DNA from: Clostridia bacterium
GTDB lineage: Bacteria > Bacillota > Clostridia > Oscillospirales > CAG-272
DNA length: 53,427 nt
Reading direction: 5' to 3'
Assembly: GCA_017625065.1 (NCBI GenBank)
Contig: JAGALS010000041.1
Location: 1 to 53,427, forward strand
How positions within the stretch are numbered: the stretch's first letter is position 1; each line of letters begins with the position of its first letter. Position numbers and translations under genes: made by a program. Shown here in pieces: positions 17,510 through 26,200 of the stretch. Below the pieces are notes generated by a model that worked only from the letters and a program-made list of their open reading frames with translations, did not search any database and was not told the origin of the DNA.

Positions 17510-20500
17510 ATGATGAAAAAACTGAGCTTTTTGATGGCAGTTTTACTTTGTATGGCGGTGCTTGTCCTCGCTCTCCCGGCGGCAGCCGAGCGCACGGGAA
17601 TCAGCTTTGAGGTCGAAACGACCAACGGGTTGAAGCACCCCACGGGCTATTACTATTCTCCAAAGCCATTGGAGCAAATTCCCGTGACCTTTGAGGCGTG
17701 GGTGTATATCCCAAGCGATCAGTATTCGGGCCAGAGCGCCGTGATCAGTAATTACCTTGAGATAGAAAACGACGAATTTTTCGATTTTTGCATTAATTCT
17801 AACGGCGTTCCCACGCTGTTTGTCGGCAAGGGACTTGGCAAGGGTTATGCGACCTTTAACTTCAGTGACGCAAAGGTGCCCGAAGACGAGTGGACGCACG
17901 TGGCCTTGGTCTATGGCACGGGAACTGACAGCAAGCAGGCTTTTTGCTACGTCAACGGCGAGCTGAAGCATCAAACCGCGGTCGAGGATTACGTTCCTAT
18001 GACCGAGGGCGTTTTCGAGAACACCGTGTGTATCGGCGGCGATCTGCGTTCCTTTAATCGGCAATGGTTCAAGGGTGAGCTTGGCGAGGTCAGAATGTAT
18101 GCCGACGTGCGCGATGCAAATGAGATCGCGGCAGATATGACCACCGCTGCGGACCGCAACGATGCCGACCTGATCATGTACTACGAGCTGTCTGCCGAAA
18201 TGTCGGGCAAGGACGTTGCCGATCTGAGTCAAAACGGCTACGATATGCGTTACGGCGAGGTCTGGCTGACCGAGCAGGAAATGGAGCAGCTCCGTGCCGC
18301 GGACAGCAATGAATACGCCTACTCCATCGCGGTGATACCCGACCCGCAATTCTCGACGCAAAGCTATCCCCATAGTCTTGACGCAATATTTGACTATCTG
18401 CTTGATAGTAAAGACGAAAAGAACATACAGTACGTGCTTGGCGTCGGAGATATGACAAACAAAAATATCGAAGCCCAATGGGAGAATATCAAGGCGCAGA
18501 CAGAACGCCTGAACGGTGAGATCCCGTATACCGCGATACGCGGAAATCACGACGTGTACAATACTACCGTTGACGAGTTTTTCGATCAGTATTATGCCGA
18601 TCCAAGCGGATACTATTATCAGCACGTGCAGCAAAACGGCGGCTTTTACGACGTGTCGTCGGTGAAGAATACCTATCTGCTTTTTGAGGTCGGCAGTGTG
18701 AAATATCTGCTGCTCAATCTGGATTTCGGCGCCAACGACGACGTTCTTGCCTGGGCGGATGGCATTTTGAGCGTGTACCATGACAGAAGGGTGATCGCGA
18801 CCACGCACGGCTATCTGGATGCCGACGGAACGACGCTTGACGACAATGACTCGGGCTCGCCCTCGACCAACTCCCGTGCGGACGCTTACGGCTGGAACAG
18901 CGGCGAGGATATGTGGAATAAGCTGTTTAAAAAGCACGCGAACGTCGAGATGGTGATCTGCGGACATATCCAGCAGGACGATATCATTATGAGAACGCAA
19001 ACAGGTGACGCGGGCAATACCGTACATCAGCTCTTGATCGACACGCAAACGTCGGATAGCAAAATCGGTGGCGGCGGATTTGTCGCTCTGCTGCATTTCA
19101 CCGAGGATGGCAACAACGTGCGCGTGGAGTGCTATTCCGCCGTGCAGCAAAAATATTTCCGTTCGACCTCGAACACCATCACCTTTACGACCGATTGCGA
19201 GCTGTCAATCGCGTCACCCACACCGGATGGCGAGGCAAAGGCAGCCCTCACGTATGGAAATAAGACCACCTATTACGCCTCCCTGCAGGAGGCGATCGAC
19301 GCCGCAAACACGGGCAACGGCGGCACGATCACGCTGCTTGCCGATGCGGAGCTTGGCACGGTAACGACCGATGTGATCCTTGCTAAGCACGTAACGATCG
19401 ACGGTCAGGGTCAGTACAAGATCACGGCATCGTTGGGCACCACCGCTGAAGCCGGCAACAGTAATCTCTTCCAACCCGCCGCAGGCGTTACGCTCAGATT
19501 GCAAAATCTTGATTTGATCACGACCTCAAATTGTGAGAGGACATACCGTAATGCCGTTTGCCTGAATGCAAATAATGCTACCGTGATCATTGATCATTGC
19601 ACGATCCAATCGACCAATGACACCCCGATCAGGGCGAAGAGAGATGCCGCGAACAGCAGGCTCCAGATCAAAAATTCCACGGTCATCGGTGCGCATTTGG
19701 GCATCTATATGGAATATAGCCCGTGTGACCTCGTGATCGCAAATTCTACGATCATCGACAAGCTGAGTGCGGTCTACATAAACATGGGCAGCACCTCTGA
19801 CGTTTCCATTACGAATTCCACTTTGACATCCGGCAACAATAGATCAAACGCATATGGCGTATTGGATATCCGAGGTGCGGCAAACGTTACGGTGGGTGCC
19901 GATACGGTGCTCGGCAGCGCGGCAATCGACAGCGAGCTTGCTCAAAAGTATGGTCTCACCGCTGCGGAGTACGTAGGTGGTGTGTATGGCGTACAGATCA
20001 TCAAGGATGGCGCTAAACTTACGTTAACGGGCGACGTGACAATGAACGGTGCCGAGGCAGATCTCTATAAGACTGCCGGTACCGTTGACTTCGCCGATTA
20101 TACCGGCGCGAAGATCATCCGTCAAAGCGGCACGACGTCCTATTACTTCCACGATGAGCTTGCCGACGCGCTTGACAACGCCGCAGACGGCGACACGATC
20201 ACGCTGTGCTGCAATATGACGTTGGATACTGCCGTCACCGTCAATAAAAGTGTGACCATCGACGGACAGGGCAAGTACTATATCCAATCCTCTGCCGACA
20301 CGGCGTTTCACGTAAACGGCGCGATCGCGGTCACGTTCTCCAACGTGAGTCTTGTCGCCGATAACGTTGGGTTCACCTATGATGGCAACGCCGATACCAA
20401 CACCTCCGTTGCCTTGAATACGGTAGCGTTCTCTGCCGGCACCGAAACCGTCGGTATGAATGATGGCGACACCTTCACCAACGACTCGACAACCGTTGCA

Positions 20501-22567
20501 AAGCTCAGCGGCACGACGCATACCATCGGCTATCTGTCCTTGCAGGATGCCATTGCCGCGGCAAACGCGGGCAACGGCGGCACGATCACACTGCTTGCCG
20601 ACGTGAATTTGGGTACCGTCACCGAGGCTTTCACCTTTACACAAAACGTGACCGTCGACGGTCAGGACCATAGGATCACGGCAACGTTGAATAGTCATTT
20701 GTTCACGACAGCCAATGGTCTGACACTCACCTTGAAGGATCTTGAAATGAACCTTACCTCGAGTGATCTCGAAAAGTACTACAGCCCTGTTTATACAGCA
20801 AGCAATTCTCAGGTGATCATTGGCGGCTGCACGGTTCTGACCGACGGTACTGCGATCTATAATAAAAATGCCACGGGCTTCAGTATCCTGGTGACGGACT
20901 CCACCTTCATTAGTGGTTACCTTGGCATTTATAGTTCCTACTCTACGGGTACGATCGAGATCGCAAATTCCACGCTTGCCGACAAGCTGAGCGCGATCTA
21001 CGTCGGCGCCGGCGGCAGCAATAGACCTACTATTACCGTTACGAACTCTACGCTCACGTCCTACGGCCACACCGCAAACAATACGTATGGTGCAATAACG
21101 GCAAAGAACGGTAATGCTGACATTACTTTGGGCGCGGGAACGGTGATTGACAGCACGGGAACCGACGCCAAGTTTGGCACGTTCTTTGCAGATCACGACA
21201 TCAATGCCGAGGACTACACGGGCGCCCCCTATGGCGTGTATTTCTATAATGGTTCTGCGCCCGCCCTTACGCTGACGGGCAACGTGACGGTAAACGGCAA
21301 AGATGCGGATCTGTGCTTAAAGGTCGGCACGGTCGATTTCGGTAAGACCAACGCCCCCTTCACGGGCACGCAGATCATTCGTCAGAGCGGCACGACCTAC
21401 TATTTTTACGACACCGTGGATGCGGCGTTTACGGCAAAGCAGGACGGGGACACCCTCTTCGCCTACGTTGCAAGCTGTGTTCAGAACAAGGGCTACGTGA
21501 CCGAGGAAGCGACCGATGCAAACGGTACTACTTACTATAAGGTCGTGGGGCTGGACACCACTCTGATCGACAGCGCGATCTCCAATGCAACCGAAAAGCT
21601 GAATGGTGTTGTGGTTGCAGATAAGCCCTGCGCGGTGGAAGTGGGCGCAGAATACGTCCTTTCCCAAGATACAATAGACGATCTGAACGCCGCGATCACT
21701 GCTGCTCAGGCAGCGAAAACGACTGTAACGACAGGCGGAGAGGTCCTTGATGCCGTGCAGAAATTGATCGACGCTTTGGAGGCCCTTGAAGAAGCCGTTC
21801 AGATCGGCAAAGAACATAAGGACGAGGGCAAGGACCACCTTTGTGACTACGGCTGCGGCAAGAATGACATGGGCGGCGCGTGTGCTGACGGTGATGACAA
21901 CAACCACGCCTGCGATTACTGCCAAGGCCCCGTTGAAGGCGAAGAGTGCCACGACAGTAATACTGACGGCAAATGCGACGAATGCGGTTTGGATATCGCA
22001 CATGAGTGCAAGGACGAAGGAAAGGATCACGCCTGTGATCTCTGCGGCAAGAGAATGGGTGGCGATTGTGCCGATAGCGATACCGACAACGACCACGTCT
22101 GTGACTACTGCGGTGTGACGAAGCTCAACGATTGCACACCGAACGCGGATGACGGTGATTGTACAACTGCCATCACCTGCTCGGTCTGTAACGCAGTGAC
22201 AACGGCGGCAGAGACTGCCCACACGGGCGGCAGCGCGACCTGCACGGCAAAAGCGGTATGCTCGACCTGCGGCAAGGCATACGGCGAGCTTGCACAGCAC
22301 ACCTACGACGGTGACACCGATGCGAGCTGCAACGTCTGCGGCGCTGAAAGAACGGTCAACAGCAATACAAATAACAACGAAAACAATACAAACACCAACG
22401 ATAATAACGCAAATACCAACGAAAACAATGCTGCGAGCAAAGGCGAAGCTCCCGAAAAGCAGGGCCTTTCGGGCGGTGCTGTCGTGGGCATCGTGATCGC
22501 GATTGTCGTCGTTCTCGGCGGCGGATTTGCGCTGTTCTGGTTTGTCATTAAAAAGAAAAAGGCTTAA
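17510..22567 (+). CDS. Giant surface protein: LamG + calcineurin-like phosphoesterase + beta-helix + Cys-rich modules
   Basis: 1685 residues. A signal peptide (1-27, ending PAAAE) is followed by a LamG-like domain (about 30-240). A calcineurin-like metallophosphoesterase spans about 270-560, with PDPQ (274), GDMTNKN, RGNHD (about 344), TTHGY and CGHIQQ (about 484); the first and last metal-ligand histidines of the classic DxH and GHxH motifs are Gln here. Next comes a parallel beta-helix region (about 580-1340) with three copies of a unit opening with LQ(E/D)AI-x-AAN and VT(I/V)DGQ. A FIVAR-like helical stretch (about 1345-1440) leads to Cys-rich modules of two kinds (CDYCG/CDECG types, then GGSATCTAKAVCSTCGKAYG). 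An Asn/Thr-rich linker, a transmembrane helix and KKKKA close the chain. Such proteins may grip and process surface polymers. The ribosome site (GTGGTG) is weak. Confidence 0.9.
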   Translation: MMKKLSFLMAVLLCMAVLVLALPAAAERTGISFEVETTNGLKHPTGYYYSPKPLEQIPVTFEAWVYIPSDQYSGQSAVISNYLEIENDEFFDFCINSNGVPTLFVGKGLGKGYATFNFSDAKVPEDEWTHVALVYGTGTDSKQAFCYVNGELKHQTAVEDYVPMTEGVFENTVCIGGDLRSFNRQWFKGELGEVRMYADVRDANEIAADMTTAADRNDADLIMYYELSAEMSGKDVADLSQNGYDMRYGEVWLTEQEMEQLRAADSNEYAYSIAVIPDPQFSTQSYPHSLDAIFDYLLDSKDEKNIQYVLGVGDMTNKNIEAQWENIKAQTERLNGEIPYTAIRGNHDVYNTTVDEFFDQYYADPSGYYYQHVQQNGGFYDVSSVKNTYLLFEVGSVKYLLLNLDFGANDDVLAWADGILSVYHDRRVIATTHGYLDADGTTLDDNDSGSPSTNSRADAYGWNSGEDMWNKLFKKHANVEMVICGHIQQDDIIMRTQTGDAGNTVHQLLIDTQTSDSKIGGGGFVALLHFTEDGNNVRVECYSAVQQKYFRSTSNTITFTTDCELSIASPTPDGEAKAALTYGNKTTYYASLQEAIDAANTGNGGTITLLADAELGTVTTDVILAKHVTIDGQGQYKITASLGTTAEAGNSNLFQPAAGVTLRLQNLDLITTSNCERTYRNAVCLNANNATVIIDHCTIQSTNDTPIRAKRDAANSRLQIKNSTVIGAHLGIYMEYSPCDLVIANSTIIDKLSAVYINMGSTSDVSITNSTLTSGNNRSNAYGVLDIRGAANVTVGADTVLGSAAIDSELAQKYGLTAAEYVGGVYGVQIIKDGAKLTLTGDVTMNGAEADLYKTAGTVDFADYTGAKIIRQSGTTSYYFHDELADALDNAADGDTITLCCNMTLDTAVTVNKSVTIDGQGKYYIQSSADTAFHVNGAIAVTFSNVSLVADNVGFTYDGNADTNTSVALNTVAFSAGTETVGMNDGDTFTNDSTTVAKLSGTTHTIGYLSLQDAIAAANAGNGGTITLLADVNLGTVTEAFTFTQNVTVDGQDHRITATLNSHLFTTANGLTLTLKDLEMNLTSSDLEKYYSPVYTASNSQVIIGGCTVLTDGTAIYNKNATGFSILVTDSTFISGYLGIYSSYSTGTIEIANSTLADKLSAIYVGAGGSNRPTITVTNSTLTSYGHTANNTYGAITAKNGNADITLGAGTVIDSTGTDAKFGTFFADHDINAEDYTGAPYGVYFYNGSAPALTLTGNVTVNGKDADLCLKVGTVDFGKTNAPFTGTQIIRQSGTTYYFYDTVDAAFTAKQDGDTLFAYVASCVQNKGYVTEEATDANGTTYYKVVGLDTTLIDSAISNATEKLNGVVVADKPCAVEVGAEYVLSQDTIDDLNAAITAAQAAKTTVTTGGEVLDAVQKLIDALEALEEAVQIGKEHKDEGKDHLCDYGCGKNDMGGACADGDDNNHACDYCQGPVEGEECHDSNTDGKCDECGLDIAHECKDEGKDHACDLCGKRMGGDCADSDTDNDHVCDYCGVTKLNDCTPNADDGDCTTAITCSVCNAVTTAAETAHTGGSATCTAKAVCSTCGKAYGELAQHTYDGDTDASCNVCGAERTVNSNTNNNENNTNTNDNNANTNENNAASKGEAPEKQGLSGGAVVGIVIAIVVVLGGGFALFWFVIKKKKA
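19258..21400 (+). repeat. Internal duplication of beta-helix unit
   Basis: The stretch starting near 19304 (GCAAACACGGGCAACGGCGG) returns near 20561 with a few changes, and the segments ending TGTTGACTTC/IIRQSGTT are also repeated. This indicates duplication of about 1.25 kb inside the gene. Confidence 0.75.
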
Positions 22568-22574
22568 AACAAAT

Positions 22575-22632
22575 AAAAAAGGGCGCGCATAGCGTGATAC
22601 TCCAAGCGGAGTATCACGCTATGCGCTCTTTT
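22575..22632. terminator. Bidirectional terminator between giant gene and TasA operon
   Basis: A 19-bp perfect stem (22585-22603 with 22608-22626), 4-base loop, A run at left and T run at right. It serves both converging transcripts. Confidence 0.92.
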
Positions 22633-22638
22633 TGTGTT

Positions 22639-23220
22639 TTATGATATTGGAGCAAGCGTGTCGTCGCTGTTGACGGTGACAGCGGGCCATGCCGTGGTGA
22701 CTGCCTCGGCAGGCTCGGATTGGATCGCGGTGGCAAGGATCTGTACCGAGAGGGTATAGCCATCAGGAGCCGCATTTGCTACGGGTCCCACGGTGTCGAT
22801 CAGATTGGTGGTGACGTCGCCTGCCGCAACAGGTGTTTTGTAGTAGTAATAGCCATCCTTGCCCTGAAACCAACCGTTTGCTTCAAGGGGGATCTCGATC
22901 TCATAGTCGGTTCCCGCCACGGGAGCACCGCCGTAGACGCTTCCGCTATCCGACACCCAGTTGACAACGATCGATGCACGGATATAAGCGGAAATATCTC
23001 CGATATTTTCCACCTTCACGTCGCTTTTGACGTTGCTTGCGGCGTCGAAGCTTTCCTTGACCTCGCAACTGACCGACACGGGTGTAAAGGTGTTTGTAAC
23101 GGGGGGCGTTTCCGCCATCAGATATGCCACAACAACGCCTACGGTGATACTCAGCAGCAACGCCGCTGTCACGATCAGCGCGATCGCTTTGCCCGATATT
23201 CGTTTGTTTTCGCTTCTCAT
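22639..23220 (-). CDS. TasA/CalY-like fibre protein 5 (last gene of the SipW operon)
   Basis: 193 residues. The N-terminus has basic residues, a hydrophobic core and then the SipW-type signal ending VVVAYLMAETPP-x-TNTFTPVSV, matching the family pattern AYF-x(n)-N-x-FT-x-G. The rest is a beta-rich Ig-like body with VENIGDISAYIRASI, the strand typical of TasA/camelysin proteins. AAAGGAGGG precedes the ATG. In Bacillus, TasA is cleaved by SipW and polymerises into extracellular fibres. This one sits after the adhesin, not with the other four, so it may be an adaptor or cap. The terminator lies 12 bases beyond its stop. Confidence 0.87.
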   Translation of the reverse strand: MRSENKRISGKAIALIVTAALLLSITVGVVVAYLMAETPPVTNTFTPVSVSCEVKESFDAASNVKSDVKVENIGDISAYIRASIVVNWVSDSGSVYGGAPVAGTDYEIEIPLEANGWFQGKDGYYYYKTPVAAGDVTTNLIDTVGPVANAAPDGYTLSVQILATAIQSEPAEAVTTAWPAVTVNSDDTLAPIS

Positions 23221-23262
23221 GGGCGAGCGCCCTCCTTTCCAAGTCTTGCGGCTTTTTGCTTG

Positions 23263-26200
23263 TTACTTGCTAAAAATATTGGTGATGCTGTGATTGCTGT
23301 CAAGCCACTGCGTAAAGGACCTGACGTGCGAGAAGGAGACGGTATTCTTTGCGGGGTCGACCGATAGGGAAATATCCTTTTCGGCGTTCACCACAGAATA
23401 GCGGTACGACCAATCGGTCAGCTCCGTGATGCGGTAATTGCCCACCGCGAGGTCAGAGATCGTCACGGTGCTGTTGCCCGTCACGGTGACGGTGAAATCG
23501 ATGTGATTGACACTCTCGGAGGTGCCTTGGATGCGGTAGATGAATACCTGCCCCGCATCAATGTTAGAAGCACCGTAGGTGCTGATGGTCATTGAGGTAA
23601 CGTTCGGCTCAATTTTTGCATAGAAGGTGCGGTTGGAAAGCCAAAGCTCGCCGCCGTTATCCTGATCGGGGGTCAGCTTACCGTCCACATCCACCCACTC
23701 GGCGGGAACGGGCTTTGAGCAAGCCTCATCCAGGAACCAGCCAACAAACTTGTAGCCCTTATACAGAATGGGCGCGGAGCCGTTTGCTTTTTTTGTAGAT
23801 ACGGCAAATACGTTCTCCGATGTTTGTGTTAGATTGCCGCCTTCCGCAGCTCCGACGATCGTGTATTTGAGCGCATAGGTGCTTTCTTTATAATAGAAAT
23901 CGATGACGTTTAAATCGGTATTGAAGGACAGGTGAAGCTGCTTGATCGCGTCGTTTTCCAGGGTGTAACCAAGATGTGTGAGACCGATCGCCTGCTCAAC
24001 GACCTGAGCGCCGTAAAGGCCTGTTGCCGTTTTTGCCTCGTATAGCACCTTGTTCGTGCCGCTTTCCAGATAATTGACGGTATAGGTGACGTTTACACGG
24101 TCATAGTACAGCTCAACAAGCATACCGTCCTTGCCAAGCGTTGCGGTGATCGTGCCGTTCGTTACGGTGGCCTTTTGACCGTTCAAAAGCGCCTTTTCGG
24201 CATTGAAGGCAAAGCCCGCCAGTGTGATGGGGGTGAAGGTGTATGCTTCCTTGATCTTTCCCTTTTGTTCTTCGGAACGGTACTCACGGTAGCCGTCGTC
24301 AGCGATGTTGCGAATATAGTGGACGACCTTGTAATAGGCGTGGTCTTCATCCTCTTCATAAACAAAGGTGATCACGTTGTTGTCCAGAATGCCGTTGCCA
24401 TCCGCGTCGGTTCCCTTGGCAGAGAGGACCAGGCGTTTCTGGTAAGCATCGGGCATCTTGCCGTCCATTTTGACAAAGGTTTCGGTGACGACAGAGAGAT
24501 TGTTATCCTTGACCTCCTTGGTCAAAAGCACTTTTCCGGTCGTATCGACGTAACGTACCTCATAGGGCATAGACTCAACAAAGACGTATTCAAAGGTAAA
24601 TACGTGCTCCTCGACCTCGGCGCTCATGGTGATGGTATGGCTGCTTGTCAGCGGATAGTAACCGCTTTGATAGCTTGTGTAAAGCTCGCCCTCCACCTTC
24701 GCGTGGAAGGTCTTGTTATGACCCGCAAGACCTGCGCCCTGGGTGGGGTCTGCGATCGGCGTTTTGTCCTTTTGCAGTACGTAATAGATCGTGTATTTGA
24801 CCGAAACGTCCGAGCCCCACTTGGCATAGATCTTCATATCCTGATCTACGGGAATGCCCGTAAAGACGAATGCCTTTTCTTCGCCGTCCTCCTTGTCGAT
24901 GTAGAACCAACCCTGGAAGATGTATTGACCGTTTTCGGGATTGGTGGCGGGGGCGTGCGCGAAGTGATTGTGGGTGACCAGCTGCGTGTCACCGATCTTG
25001 CCTACGTACTCGCCGTTTTCGTACTTTGTGTAGATCTCAAGCGAGTGCACGATGGGTTCCCACTTGGCGTAAAGCAGCATGTCACCCGCCTCCATGGTGG
25101 CGGTGCTCCAGTCCACCTCGGTGCCGTCATAGCAGCCGGAAGAGGTGTACCAACCGCCAAAGACGAATGCGCCCTGCTCGAGGTTGGTGGGGTACGATGG
25201 CGTGAACTTGTACTCTGCGATCGGTGCGCCGTACATAATGCCGGTCTGTGTCTTTTCTGTCAGCACGCTACCGTTGCTGGAAAATTCCAGCTTGTGGTCA
25301 ACGATTCTGTTGTAGTAGAAATTGACGTTTTTGTTGCTCCCGCTGATGCTGATCTGACCGTTGCTGCTGAATGATGGGTCAGAGGATCCTTGCGCATAGC
25401 CGTGAATGTCAAAGAAGTCTTCTGCCTTTGTGATGTAGTTGTAGCTTGCCTTGACGGTGGTATACAGCACGTAATTTTTGCCGCCGTAGGAGTGAGTATA
25501 GCTCTCGCCGGGTAGCACCTCAAGGTAATAATTCATAGTGTAGGGGTTGTAGCTTGCGGTGTTTAGGGTCAGGGTGAAATCGTCTGCGGGCATATTCGCG
25601 ATATACACAAGCACCGCAGAGTAGTAGGTCGAGCCGGAGGGCTCCCAGCGCTCGCCGCTGTCATAGGTGACACCGTTATCGTCCGTGATCGGCCAAATAT
25701 CATGCAGATCTGCCTGATATTTGGCGTAAACGATCTTGACGGTATTGCTTCGGCTTGCGCTGTTGCAGTTGGTTGAATGCGTGTGACCTGTGGGCATACC
25801 GCAGTTCAAAAGGTAGCAGGCATCGGTGTGGATGTGCTCCTTGTCGCCGCACGAATAGGTGTAGCAATCCTCATTATGCGTGTGGAGCGTGTCGGTATAG
25901 CAAGCACCTGCGTGAGTGTGCTCGGCGGCAAAGCCGCATTCGATGCAGTCAGTGCTGTGGGTGTGCTCCTCTCCATAGTCGCAGGAGGGGTCAACGATGG
26001 TGCCGCTGGAAGCGCTGCCGTTGAAGCGATACCACGAGCCCTTAATATAAATGTAATAATAGCTGATGAAGTTTCTTCTGAAGACGAAGACCTGTCCATC
26101 CTTGGGATCGTTCGGGGCGCCGTTTGGCTTGGAATTTTGCTTATTACCAACGTTTGTCCAGCAGCTGACAGTGTGAGTATGCTCCTCGTTGCCGCAATAA

